Assembly: GCA_011799875.1 (NCBI GenBank)
Contig: CM022299.1
Coordinates: 353,506,526 to 353,570,525, forward strand
Direction: 5' to 3'
Source: Thinopyrum elongatum
Lineage: Eukaryota; Streptophyta; Magnoliopsida; Poales; Poaceae
DNA: 64,000 nt
How positions within the stretch are numbered: position 1 is the stretch's first letter; each line of letters starts with the position of its first letter. Under the pieces are notes generated by a model. It made no database searches and was not told the origin of the DNA. It saw only the letters and a list, made by a program, of their open reading frames with translations. This document shows, piece after piece, positions 32,671 through 45,100 of the stretch. Both the position numbers and the translations under genes were made by a program.

Positions 32671-35070
32671 CTCCTAGGACGCGAGGCATTCTCGAGATTT
32701 CAGGCCATACTGCATTACGGGTACATGAAACTCAAAATGCCAGGGCCCAACAGGGTAATCTCACTTAAAAGTGACCCAAGCAAAGCCTTACGAGCCGAAA
32801 ACAAGACGGCATCCCTCGCCCTAGAGGCACTATCCAAAGCCCTCGCGGCCGAAGAGTTGACAGCACTACGCACTTTAGTCGACAGGGATGATGTGGTCCT
32901 CGGTAAAAGACAAAAATCTACATCATTCAAACCAGCAGATGAAATAGTAAAATTTCAAGTGCACCCAACAGATCCCAATAAAATGACATCTATAGGAGCA
33001 CATCTGGACCCCGCAGTCGACAAGGCGTTAAGAACGTTCCTACATGAAAACTGGGAAATATTCGCCTGGCACCCCTTAGACATGCCGGGAATCCCACGCA
33101 GGCTGGCAGAGCACAGCCTAAACATCTTAAAAGGCTTCAAGCCGGTGAAACAGACTCTACGCCGGTTTTCCGAACCCAAACGGCAAGCCATGGGCGAAGA
33201 GCTAGCAAAACTGCTGGAAGTCGGATCCATCCGCGCGATCAAGCATCCCGAGTGGTTAGAAAATCTGGTTATGGTACCCAAAAAGGACAAATCCTGGCGG
33301 CTCTGTGTCGATTTTAAAGACCTTAACAAGGCCCGCCCTAAGGACCCTTTCCCCCTGCCAAGAATAGACCAGATCATCGACGCCACCACCGGACAAGACT
33401 CGCTATGCTTCCTTGACGCGTACTCCGGATACCACCAGATCAAGATGAAGGAGTCCGACCAGGCGGCAACCGCATTCATCACTCCTTACGGGCCTTTCTA
33501 CTTCAACACCATGCCGTTCAGGCTAAAAAACGCAGGAGCCACATACCAACGCATGATTCAAGCATGCCTCGAAAACCAAATCGGCAGAACGGTCGAGGCG
33601 TACATGGACGATGTGGTTGTCAAAACCAAAAACATCGACCAGCTGATAGACGACCTCCACCAAACCTTCGACAACTTACGAGCCTATGATATACGACTCA
33701 ACATGGAAAAATGCGTCTTCGGGGTCCCTGGCAGAAAGTTGCTCGGATTCATCATCTCCCATAGAGGAATCGAGGCCAACCCGGCCAAAATTAGTGTGCT
33801 ATCCCAGCTCGCAATACCAATAGAGCTCAAGCACATCCATAAATTGGCCGGATGCGTGGCAGCTTTGAGCCGCTTCATATCTCGCCTCGGAGAAAAGGCG
33901 CTCCCACTCTACAGACTGCTTAAATAGACCAAGAACTTCCAATGGACAGATGAAGCAACTGCGGCGCTCGAGGAGATTAAAACACTTCTAGCTGGCAACC
34001 CTATCCTGGCCGCACCTAGCCTCGGCGAGCCCATGCTACTATACATTTCAGCCACCAATCAGGTGGTTAGCGCGGTGCTCGTCGTGGAGCGGGAGTCTGA
34101 GGGCCACAAGTTCCAAGTCTAGAAGCCGGTCTATTATGTGTCCGAGGTACTTACGCCATGCAAATCACGATACCCCCACTATCAAAAGATAGCTTATACG
34201 GTTTTTATGGCGTCCCGAAAGCTACGACACTACTTTCAAGAATGTTCGGTCACAGTGGCGTCAGAGGTCCCCTTGAATGATATAATCAACAACAGTGACG
34301 CCACGAGCCGCATCGCCAAATGGGCCATCGAGCTCCTTCCCTTCGAGATATCATACAAACCACGTCGAGCTATTAAATCTCAGGTACTGGCCGATTTTAT
34401 AGCCGAATGGACCGAAGCCGAACTACCCCAAGAGTACAGTACATATTCGCACTGGACGATGTATTTCGACGGCTCAAAAATGTTAGCCAGACTGGGGGCT
34501 GGGGTCATCCTAATCACCCCTACAGGCGACACTATTTGGTATGTCCTACAAATAATGTACATGGACTCCAACAACGCAGCCGAATACAAAGCATTACTAC
34601 ATGGTCTTCGTCTGGCCACGTCAATGGGGGTGCAGCGCCTCAAAGTAAGGGGAGATTCAAACCTAGCGATCTCTCAAGTCAACAGTGAATTCGACGCCAA
34701 GGACCCCAAGATGGCGGCATACAGAAATGCGGTTCTCCGGATATCGGCCCGATTCGAGGGCCTAGAATTCCACCATGTCTCTAGGGACAACAACCAAGCC
34801 GTGGACGTCCTCGCCCGCATGAGCGCCAAGCGCGACCCGGTTCCTAAAAACACTTTCCTCGAGCGGCTCTTCAAGCCCTCCGTAGTATGGCAGGATGGTG
34901 ACACCGGCGCACTAGTCAATGAGCCCGCTCACAATGCTTTCCCGGACAAGGAGCCCGACGACCATATCATCGGCGGCTCCACACTCAAGGAAACACCTTC
35001 CGCCCACAAAATCATGGCCATAATTGCCCCCTGGACAGAGCCTCTGCTCGCCTACCTCACTCGACAATAG
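32671..35070 (+). pseudogene. Reverse transcriptase and two RNase H domains of element A
   Basis: The RT has WRLCVDFKDLNKARPKD, FLDAYSGYHQIKM, then the catalytic YMDDVVV at 33601-33621. The connected RNase H follows (WTDEATAALEEIK, LRHYFQECSVTV) with TAG stops at 33925-33927 and 34120-34122, both in the same frame. A second, archaeal-type RNase H follows at about 34450-34830, with its four acidic residues in place: D in MYFDGS, E in NNAAEYKAL, D in RGDSNLA, D in AVDVLARM. A TAG at 35068 ends the frame. The enzyme would copy the RNA into DNA in particles. The double RNase H is typical of Tat elements. Confidence 0.92.
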
Positions 35071-35124
35071 CTCCCGGAGGACCAGACAGAGGCACGACGT
35101 ATAGTCCGGTGCTCTAAAGCATAA

Positions 35125-36263
35125 AAGGTCCATGAGGGCGAGCTTTACAAAAAAGCACCACAGGAATCTTGCAAAGGTGCATCTCCGAAGAAGAGGGGCA
35201 TCAACTCCTGGCAGAAATACACGCGGGCATGGGCGGCCACCATGCGGTAGCTCGGGCCTTGGTCAGCAAGGCTTTCCGAGCAGGATTCTTTTGGCCTACC
35301 GCCCGTGAGGATGCCCGGGCTTTCGTCCAACGTTGCGTTGGATGTCAGCTATTCACAAATCAAAGCCACATGCCCCCCACAGCTCTTCGGACAATACCGA
35401 TAACATGTCCTTTCGCGGTCTGGGGTCTCGACATGGTCAGGCCACTCAAAGGGGGCACAAAAAAAAAGAAGTACCTATTGGTCATGGTCGACAAATTCAC
35501 CAAGTGGATTGAGGCAAGGCCCGTCACTTCGGCAGAATCCGGACCGGTCGTCGACTTCTTATCTGACGCCGTACACCGCTATGGTGTCCCCCACAACATA
35601 ATTACCGATAACGGTACCAACTTCACCCCCCAAGAAGTCAAGGACTGGTCCAGCAAAATGGGCATTCAGCTCGATTACACTTCAGTGTACCACCCACAGA
35701 CCAATGGACAGGTTGAACGGGCCAATGGGCTCATTATGAGTGGCATCAAGCCTCGTCTGGTCCAATCACTTGAACAATCAGACTGCCATTGGGTCGAGGA
35801 ACTCGATTCTGTATTATGGGGGCTGCGCACTACTCCTAACCGGTCAACCGGATACACACCATTTTTTATGGTATACGATGCGGAAGCCGTTCTCCCATGC
35901 GATCTCATCCATGACGTGCCTAGAGTGCGCATGTACGAAGAAAAGGAAGCCGAGTTGGATCGGCAGGATGACTTGGACGCTCTTGAAGGAGAACGGGATA
36001 TAGCTCGGGCTCGATCCGCACTTTATCAACAGCAAGCACGGCGCTACCAAAACCGCGAAGTCCGGGCGAAGACATACAACGTGGGCGACCTCGTCCTCCG
36101 GCTCCCCGAAAAGCAGAAGCATAAGCTCTCGCCCAAATGGGAGGGCCCGTACATCATTGACGAAGTACTAGCAAGAGGAGCATACCACCTTCGCCGCCCG
36201 TCCGACGATCGCCTCGAGCCGAACCCGTGGAACACAGCCCGGCTGCGGCGCTTTTACGCCTGA
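35125..36263 (+). pseudogene. Integrase of element A
   Basis: An integrase frame of about 365 codons (from 35169) follows a short bridge with TAA at 35122 and a shift near 35155. The zinc-binding H-H-C-C part is visible (GGHHAVAR, CVGCQ). The D-D-E core is complete: D in WGLDMV, D in ITDNGTNF, E in GQVERANG. The C-terminal GPY/F-like module (KWEGPYIIDEVL) is present. It ends at a natural TGA, 36261-36263. It is open over its whole core, so the integrase is the best preserved part of the element. Confidence 0.92.
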
Positions 36264-37068
36264 GTTAGACATCGTCACCCGCATACATCTTCACCTCTCT
36301 TTGTTCTTTCTTTTTATTTTTTTGACATGGCAGGTGTTCGGCTGAACCGAACCATACCAAGCCAATACCGTATACGTCATGGAATGTAACACCCAACTTT
36401 GCATGGGGGCTCCCTTAGAGGAGCCGAATAATATAATCAGTATACATCACATTCGTTTCGACTGCATCCTTCCCATATCTTTCAAGCCAACATATGCACT
36501 TATTTGACTTAAGATCTTTGCCAAGCTGGGTTGCCTGGCTCCTGTGTTTACCCCTACGTTCCCCATTGTTCGGCTAGGGTGTAAAGGGAGCACCTCTGCG
36601 ATTGTTACGACTGGGTCATCCGGGACCGTACCTTAGACGGGTGAAGCCGAAAGCTAGCGTTCTTGTAGAATACAATAAGTCGGCCTAAGGGAAGTGAATA
36701 TAGCCTCGAGCTTATCACCAGGGTTTTTTCGCAGCCATTGGTCTCCGTTGATCTCACGTATCCGGACTATAAATTTACCCGAAGAAAGGAACCTTTGGAG
36801 GAACTATTTTCATCGGAAGATGTTTCTTACGTCAAGCAGTAATATAACATAACTCTCCGCACATGTTTTGTCCATTCGAGCCAGATGGCCGGATTGCTTG
36901 GTTCCTGAAGTGTGGCCTTGTTTCCCACGACACGTAGTACGGAACACTTCTCGATCACTGATCGGGGAGGTAGAAGCCGATGGCTGGTTAAGACAACATT
37001 CTTTTAAAAATAAGACCGCGGATGAGCTCGGTCAATGTACAGTACATAGATACATAGAATTGACAAAA
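36264..37068 (+). other. Non-coding spacer of A
   Basis: About 800 bp sits between the integrase and the end of the antisense gene. It has a T-rich run near 36300-36325. No open frame or repeat is worth naming. Confidence 0.6.
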
Positions 37069-39863
37069 CTACTCTTGATCCACATTGTCTATCAATTGCT
37101 CTAAAGCATAATCCTTCTGAGAATAGCGAGCGGCTGGCATCACATCATCATACACCAAGCTTAGAGGTATCCCTCGGCCGTCAGGGCCCACTGGACCAAC
37201 CCGGGCCATATGCTCCGGGTCTAGCTTGGTGAAATGGGTCTTTACCATAGCCCATGCCCCGCGCGCTCCTTCTCAGCAAGATGAGATCTTCCATAATTCA
37301 AACCTTCTCCGAGCTCCCATAAAGCGACTGACTAGTTCGGCCATGTTCTCTGGCGGCATCTCTGACGGCCATAACGCCTTCGCCATACTCTTCATGGCCT
37401 TTCGGGCCCTCTCGTAAATCTTCGACAGCTCCCTTAAAAGGTTCCCATCATAGGTGCTGACTTCTTCCTCGGGCCGCCCAGTCAGGAGACCTAACAAGCA
37501 GGTGTTGCATATTGTCATTACAACGCCAATGGTACTTGACCAACGGAACAGTCAGATCAGTGCTTACCAAATATGCCACCTTTTAGCTTCTGGTTTTCCT
37601 CCAAGGCTTGTGCCAGCTGAGTTTTCAAGCTCTCAATTTCCTCGGCTTTCCGTTGATTCTCTTCCTTGAGCTCATTTTTCTCCTCCTGACTTCGCGTCAG
37701 CACTCGTTTACCAGCCTCCAGCTCCTTCCGCAATCCGCTTACGGCTTCCGCGGCTATATGGAGAAAAAAGGTCTTAATGCATAGAATACACCATATACCT
37801 TTCTACGCGTTGGGAAACAGTTCTTTCTACTTACCAGACAATTCGATGCTGGCTTTTCAAGCCGCATCTTGTTCAGCCTTGGCTTCGACCAACTGTGTCC
37901 GGCTCACCTCAAGGTCCTCGGATAGCTTTTTGCTCTGCTCTCTTGCGGCCTACAAAAATAATATCATTAGAAATCCTTAACTCGGCCGTCCCACCCAAAT
38001 TAAGGCTTGGGGGCTAGTTGGTTAGGGAACATGATCGGCTTTCAAGCTATTTTAGTTACATACCTGCACTCTGGCGGCAAAAAGACCCGCGATCCCCTCA
38101 AGACCTATCCGGGCTGCTCCAAGGTACGCATCCACCGAATTAAAGGCACTAAATTCCTGGTCGGCAAAGGCAGTATGATGTAAAGTTTCCCTCTGGCGGT
38201 GATGATTCATCACGCTCTCGACTTCGGAGTTGGTAACCAAAACATCATCAGAATCCGCCGGAGCTGCGCCGGCTGCCGCGTGTTCGGAGGAAGCTCCGGC
38301 TTGTGCTGAAGACTTAGGACCGGAGCTGCGATTCGGCGCACCCGGGGAATCTTCGTACTGATGCAGGGGCACACGTCTTTTGCAAAATTAAGCAAGTTTT
38401 AATAAAAAGGTATTAAAAGCAACCCTCATGGTAATTTCGAAATACGTCACCTCTGGGCCGAGGAGGCAGATGCTTCCACTTCGACGGAGGCCTTCCGCTT
38501 TGATCTCCCGTTAGGGGCCGAAGTTGGCGCGGTCTGCGCTCCTCCCAAGATGGTCCGACACGTAGTGCGGCGATCCTTGGGAGCAGAAGTCAGCACGTGG
38601 AGAATAGCGCGTGATGAGCGCCCTGTTCGGGAGAGGGTCTTCTTTTCACTTACTATGGAAGAGGGAAGAGCCCCGGGGTGATCGGCTGTCAGAGCGACCT
38701 TGGTGCCGTCAAGGCTCTCCTGATAGAACACACCGTCTTCAAAATCAATCGACGTCTCTGGGTCGTCATGATACTCTGATCGTCGTCACGGGAATGATCC
38801 TCCGGTTGAGGAAGAGGGCAATTAATGGACGCAATTTGACGCCTCCATCCCTGTTCAAATACAACCAGTCAAAGTTCGGGCGTAATCCGTGAGCTCAAGA
38901 CAGTGAATTGTGGCTTACACAGTCCACTGGATTGTATCCGGAGCAACCTTCCCGAATACTCATTCGAGCAAAGTCTGCCTCCTCTCCCTTGAAGAGATCG
39001 GACAATATTTTGGCCAGAGCCGCCTTATTGTCTGGCCCTTGTCGCTGGTAGCGGGTTACGTCATTAGTCCGGTTATAGCACCATAAAGGATGACCCCATT
39101 GCTGGAGGGGTTGCACGCATCAGGTAATAGCAATGGCCATCACTTCGATCATGGTCAGCTTACTGCTAGTTAGCAGCCTGACCTTGGCCGCCAACGAACG
39201 CACCTCTTCGCTGTCCTGTTGGGAAGGGCCTTTGGGGCACCACTTGAACCGCTTTATAGGTGGGTCATTTGAGTATTCGGGCAACCCTTGCCGAATTGGA
39301 TCGGTGAGGGGGACGTCTTCAATATAAAACCAGTCTGAGGTCCATCCTTCAGGATCTTTACGTGGGGTTCCAACTGGGTACCCTGTCCCAGCTATACGCC
39401 ATACTTCGGCGCCGCCCACCTCGAATATGGATCCCCCCTGGTGGCATGGGACAAGACAGAAATACTTCCTCCAAAAATCGAAGTGGGCCTCGCAACTCAA
39501 AAATATCTCGCAAAGGGCTACAAAGCCAGAGATATGCAATATGGACCCTGGGGTGAGGTTGTGGAGCTGGATCCCATAGAACTCCAACAAACCCTGCAAA
39601 AAGGGATGGATGGAAAAGCCCAAACCTCTTAGAAGGAAGGGCACGAGACATACCCTCTCCTCCTTGCTCGGAGCGGGGGAGCTCTTGGCAAGGGCGCAGC
39701 CATTGATGGAGATGAGACCGGCGCGGACAGGGACCAAATCTGCCAGAGGGAGGAAGCACTGCGTCTGCAAGCGCCTCAGCTAAAGGTGTGAAACTGAACA
39801 GCTCAACCAATCCCCTGGGAGTGGGTCATGCAGGTGCGAGGATGAACCTGGGAGGTCGGCCAT
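37069..39863 (-). pseudogene. Antisense gene of A: gypsy-type transposon protein, multi-exon, broken
   Basis: The gene runs from an ATG at 39863 (MADLPGSS) leftwards, opposite to gag-pol. The core VPFLLRGLGFSIHPFLQGL, FYGIQLHNLTPGSILHIS and FWRKYFCLVP is the 'putative gypsy type transposon' family (Transposase_28). In-frame TAG near 39781 and TGA near 39120 interrupt exon 1. Further exons follow: YQESLDGTKV near 38700, a Ser/Ala-rich part at 38372-38052, coiled coil at 37960-37840 and 37770-37570 (KELEAGKRVLTRSQEEKNEL), then a conserved end (WPSEMPPENMAELVSRF) with TGA near 37273. Introns between these have GT and AG ends. Function is unknown. Confidence 0.78.
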
Positions 39864-40253
39864 GGCGTCGAGGAATTTCTTCGGTGTTGTTCTTTGCGAA
39901 AGGGGGGAGGTAAGCTGTCCCCCGCACCTTTGGATCTATAAATAAGCGTCTCACCATGAAGCTGGAAGGATGGGCTCGTGGAAGGATGGCATTGGGCCGC
40001 ACGCCTTCTAAAAAGGTGCACGAAGCCCTTGCCCCGAGGAATGGCATTAAACTCTGATGGTCCCATCTCAATCTTGAGATATCTTCGTATCCCAGAATTT
40101 TGAAACTATCCGGGCCCAAGCACATTAGTTCGGGCTCCGGATAGTGTTCAGTGAGGTGGATACGGCTCCAAACTGAATAAAGGAATGGAAGAACTTGTCT
40201 CGCAAGCCGATGATATGAAGATTCCAGAGGACAATCCCCGGCGTTGGAGGCTA

Positions 40254-40266
40254 GTTCGGGGGCTAC
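40254..40266 (+). promoter_or_regulatory. Polypurine tract of A
   Basis: GTTCGGGGGCTAC lies directly before the 3' LTR. It is the plus-strand DNA primer site. Its core is the same in A', B and E. Confidence 0.8.
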
Positions 40267-40708
40267 TGAGGGAGTTATGGACTAAGGGGTCCTCGGGGCG
40301 TCGGCCCATTGAATATGGGCTGGACTGGAGAAGCCATATAGTGACAGGAGATCTATGAAGCCATGGTGTGCCCTCCAAGTCAAGGATAGGCAGGATCTCT
40401 TTATCCCTTATTGTAATCTATCTCCGGTAACCCTAACCCTACTGGTGTCTATATAAACCGAGGGTTGTAGTCTTTAGGGCTAGAGCTATATTCATCACCT
40501 TAGGGTTTAGCTCATGCTGATCTCGAGGTAGATCTACTCTGTAACCATACTATACATCCAATACAATCAAGCATGACGTAGGGTATTACCTCTTCGAGAG
40601 GGCCCGAACCTGGGTAAACACCGTGTTCATCGTCCCTTGTTCCCCATCAATCCTAGATCCACAGCTCGGGACCCCCTACCCCGAGGTCTGCCGGTTTTGA
40701 CACCGACA
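40267..40708 (+). repeat. 3' LTR of A
   Basis: 442 bp, TGAGGGAGTTATGG...CACCGACA, followed by the duplicated GCGGG. Confidence 0.95.
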
Positions 40709-41214
40709 GCGGGGCTTAAGCACCAAGAATTCGGTTCAACCGTATCATGGAATAACGCGTCTTCGGACGACGAACAGGTACCATCAAGGACCTATCTGGC
40801 ATCAAGCCCCACCAGTGCGGCGACCTCTCGAAGATCCTTGTCAAGGACCCATCATCGAACAACCACCTTCCCCATGGATTTGTCCCTTCCAAACAGAGGC
40901 AAAGGCGCAGGCGTGCAGTAGGGCACAATTAGGGTGTTAACCCACACATCAAGGCCCTACGTAAACCTTTCATGTGTAAATTTCTCTTTTTCCTTTTTTT
41001 TACAATGTATCCCTATCCGAAGCTTTGTTCGGCAGTTCGAATTGTACGACTAAACGTCATGAGCTCATGGGAAATAAAGCAAACCTTTTGAGGTCCCTCT
41101 ACAGTTATCCATACTGCACCTTTTTTCCCGCTCTTCGATCTTGCCTTACATTGGTACAACGAGCTGCTATACAAACGGTTTTTAAACCCTTTTCGCGATG
41201 GCATTTTAAACCGT

Positions 41215-41930
41215 CGCCTAGTGAGTGTGTGCGATAGGGGGGTCCTTCCCACACGACCCAAAAATCACCGGGGATAGGGAGCCATGATGCAGAGGCCTTG
41301 CCAAATGTAATCGTATGCGATGTAGCATACACTAAATTCTGTCACACGTGTGGGATCGGTGATTAAACATTTCTAATGATGCAGTGAAACCAAACGGTGT
41401 GTCGTAATGAACCGTTTGGGAAAGAGTATGTAAGGCACACGGGCCAACATATGAACTATGTATGATATGTGCCCCATCGTACACGAGTTTTCTGCGGAAC
41501 TCGTCTGCCATGCATGACTCCATCGCACATATTTCCGAACAATTACCGTGTGCGATAATGTTCTATCACAAATGGTTCAAGAGCCCCTTCGCACACATAC
41601 AAGTGCTGCAGACCGTTTGTGATTTGTTGTCTATCACCGATGGTTGCGGTAAGAGTGATGTGTGCTTTTCATTTGGGATCCCACACGTTTCCTGAAAAAT
41701 TTACGACTGGGATTGTATTTTACATTGGGCACGGTTTACTCTGAGCTCTCGTGTGCGATAATGTGGTACCACAAATAGTTCCGGAGCCCTACGCACACGT
41801 AGTAGTGCTGCAAATCGTCTGCGATCTGCTGTGTATCACCGACGGTTCCGCTACGATTGGCGTATGCTTTCCGATGTGGATTGCACACACTCATTTAGTT
41901 GAACGGTGTGCGGAGCAATTGCCAGGTTAA
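41215..41930. repeat. Subterminal repeats of the CACTA element
   Basis: Two copies of a roughly 135-200 bp unit (about 41550-41690 and 41750-41890) share GTGTGCGATAATG, CACAAATGGTTC/CACAAATAGTTC, GAGCCC, CGCACACGTA and GTCTATCACCGA/GTGTATCACCGA blocks. Shorter inverted and direct GTGTGCGAT and CAAACGGT motifs sit to the left. Such arrays are the binding region of CACTA transposases. From 41930 to 42173 I see nothing else. Confidence 0.7.
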
Positions 41931-42173
41931 AGCAAAAATATCCCATTTGAATCGGCATGCAAAAAAGCAAATTTGCCATAATATGCAATTAAACAAATAG
42001 TGTCCACAGGAAGAACATTCATCAGATTTCGTAACAATCACAATTGAACAAATGGTAGCTAAATTCCAATGATTTGTCGACATATATATGCATTACATAA
42101 TTAATCATAGTGTACGAAATACGAAGACCTCATCAGATGGAAAACAATGGATCCATGCGTATATGTTTAGCGG

Positions 42174-45100
42174 CTAACTCTTACTCAATGTTTCAGGAGA
42201 AGGCATGCTGAAATCTTCATTATCACCAGTGGGATTGATGTAGTGATTGAGGAAGAAGTCGCTGATAAATCTTTGAACCATCAACAATTCACCAGCGGGG
42301 AGCGGTTCAGGGGTCCTCGGTTCTAAGATGAGCTGCAGTATTTTTAAGATCAGAATGTGCCATATGAGTGGAGTAGAAGATATTAATTAAGATAGACTTA
42401 CTGGCACTAATTCGCGAGCATCTTCACAACTATCAGCAGATTTGTAGATGGAGATCATGTGTCTGCAAACATAGTATCCACAAAGGTTGGTCCCTGCTTG
42501 TTGCTGAGGACACTGAAATATTTTGTACATAATTAGTCATGTATTTGTCCTGTTAGGAACAACCTAACCAGTGTTAGATGTATTTTTTCTTTGGACAGAA
42601 ATAGAAAAAGGTTTATTTAGAAGCTTGAACATTTGACTAGCGTAAGAAAACGTATTTGCAGACTATTGGATACATTTTCCGAAAATAATGGATTTCGGTG
42701 TGTTACCGGAGAAACGATCTTGTGCTGCAGAGGTAGTTCCCTCTTGAACAGGTTCCCTGGTTTAGTTTTCCACAATGCGAGCACACTGCAAATGAAGATG
42801 AATTTTGATAGCATCAATTATTGAACCAGATATGAATGCAAATTAATTTCAACATCATAGAATTCAATACCTATCCATGAATTGCTGAAGATGCGTCAGA
42901 TCCTGAGCGTTTATTGACTCTCTGAGAGAATCCATGTAGTAAACTATGTTCTTGTTTGGAACAATGAATACCAAGATTCAGTGATTGCTTCATATTAAGA
43001 AAGCCATGAACTTACGAATTATGTCAAAATCTGAAAGACAATCAGTGTATGCGTGGTTGTTTATTTGACTTACTGTTCATGATATGGCCAGAGAAATGAT
43101 TTTGCATGGGACGTGTTTTCGAAGATACGGGCGACCGTGTTAATGGCACACTCCCGTTCATCCTTACCATGTAATGTTGTGCCATTTGCTAATGCAGGAT
43201 CTATGAAATACACATTCTCACTTTTTCTTCTCTGCGCATTCAATCCCCTGCGAGGAATAAAATGCAGTTAGTTGTTTATCATTTACAGCCTTGTATGAAG
43301 AAGTTGATCAGAGTTTGTTAAATACTTACAAAATTAGGCATCTAACAAGAGTGTCATCGAGCTCTTTGAAGTTGAAGAAGAGATGTAAGTCATCGAAATT
43401 CACACTGATGGAACAAGGATCGTGTCGGAAATGATCTCTGTTGTAGCAGACTAGCAGAACAAGATGACCTGCTAACATTTGATCCATGCAATATTTATGT
43501 AACTCGCGGCAACTGGAGCTGCACTCATCAAAGTATTCACCAATAAGAAATGGCTGGCCATGGACGTAATTGCGTGCTTCAAGTACGTCTGCTTTATTTT
43601 TAGCAAGCACCAAATCTATTTCTGCATCATTCATGCTGTCAGAAATAATATTACTCTCCGATTGGAACAACTTGCTGTTAATTTGGTTCTGGGCAATGAG
43701 TGCTTTAAGTAAGAGGCAATTGTTCTCTTTCCTCTTCGCTCTCGGGGCGCGCTTCCTCATGGGCGCAGCCTTTTTGCCCGCTTCCTTCTTGGTACTTGAA
43801 GCACTTCTGGTACAAGGTCTGGATGGCTGAAAGGCAGACTGCCGAGCAGACGGTAAAGCTTCGACGGACTGCTTAGCAGACGGTTTAGCTATGCCGGACT
43901 GCTGAGCTAGCGGTGCTGCTGTGACGGACTGTTGGGCTGTAGGAGCAGAGGCATCGGACTGCTGACCATGCGTTGAAGCTATGTAAGGTTTCTGCATAGG
44001 TGGTGCCAACTTGTCGGTGTGCTGAGGAGGTCGTGCCAACGCGTTGGTTTGCTGAGCAGGCAGTCCTGACGCATTGGTAGGCTGATCACGCAGCTGCGGA
44101 CCAACAAACTGCTGAGCAGTCGGTTCTGGACCTACAGACTGCTTAGCAGGCGGTTCCGAAGCATCAGACTGCTTAGCAGTCCGTTCCACCAGGTTGGTCT
44201 GCTGAGCATGTGGTGCAGCTGGGTCTCCCCTCGCTGCTTCAGCGGCCGACATCTGACCCGGTGGTGTGTCTTCAGCAGTTGTAGGCCTTTCCACTGGCTG
44301 CTCTGGGGCGGACGATGACATGGCCTGTACGGCACAAAGTCGAGCGGGCTGATCACAGGTTGATGCATCAACCGTCGGATTACGAGTATTAGGTTCCTTG
44401 GGGGAAGCACGCGAGAGTTGCTGTGGCAAGAAGAGCGTCACCGATTGAGGGGCGACATTGGTTGCTCTTGGCGGGGCTTCACGGATCTCATCCATGAAGT
44501 CTATTTCCTTTCGTGGCCACTGGATGTGATGTAACAGTGCTTCTCCCAAGGTCCTATGCTCATCAAAGTCCCCTAGGACATTCTTCAGGGCAAATTCATT
44601 GAATCCAGGCTTTACTTCAGTCACGTAGCACTTCACACAGCCTGGCTTTAATGGCACATTGTCCAACAAGAGGCCCTCTTCCAAGAAGGGTGGGCAAACC
44701 CAGGCTGTTGCACATTTTAATGTACCTTCATAATGTGTAAGCATGCCCTTCAGTCTGTCTTTCATTCCAGATAGATCAGATATAGCATCATCATGAGTAG
44801 CTACAGTCTAAGTGTCGCTGGGGTCAGCTGATGCACATCTACTCTTGTGCGGTGTTGTCGCGCAATAACCAGCATCTTCCATGCCCGCCTCCCCTCCCAT
44901 CCGCTGGCTATCTATCAGTGTTAGAGTCTTCTGCATCATCATTGACTCCTCAATTTCCTTTTGAACAGTTGGATATATGTCCTTCCTCAACCTTTTATAC
45001 AATTCATTCTGCTTCATTTCACTCCTCACTTTATTCATGCTGAGCCTCTCTTCTTTGCTAAGTGTGAAAGCCCTCTTGTGCGGGACATTAACACCTATAT

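Larger units (their letters stand above)
30474..40708 (+). mobile_element. Complete Tat-type Ty3/gypsy element A with GCGGG duplication
   Basis: Two 442-bp LTRs (30474-30915 and 40267-40708) start TGAGGGAGTTATGG and end GACA. They are flanked by GCGGG at 30469-30473 and 40709-40713. I count 20 differences (4.5%), 18 of them transitions. Order on the plus strand is gag, protease, RT, RNase H, a second RNase H, integrase, spacer, then an antisense gene and the polypurine tract. Two RNase H domains and the antisense gene are marks of the Tat clade. Stops and frameshifts in gag-pol mean it is no longer autonomous. Confidence 0.95.
29587..41200 (+). mobile_element. Remnant G of a Tat-type gag-protease element, split by A
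   Basis: G consists of 29587-30473 and 40714 to about 41200, joined across element A. It has the end of gag and a protease (next entry), then a non-coding tail with a T-rich run near 40985-41005. No LTR, RT or integrase is left. Its left part is hidden behind E, and its right end against the CACTA element is not sharp. It is one of the oldest layers of the window, since both E and A lie inside it. Confidence 0.65.
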
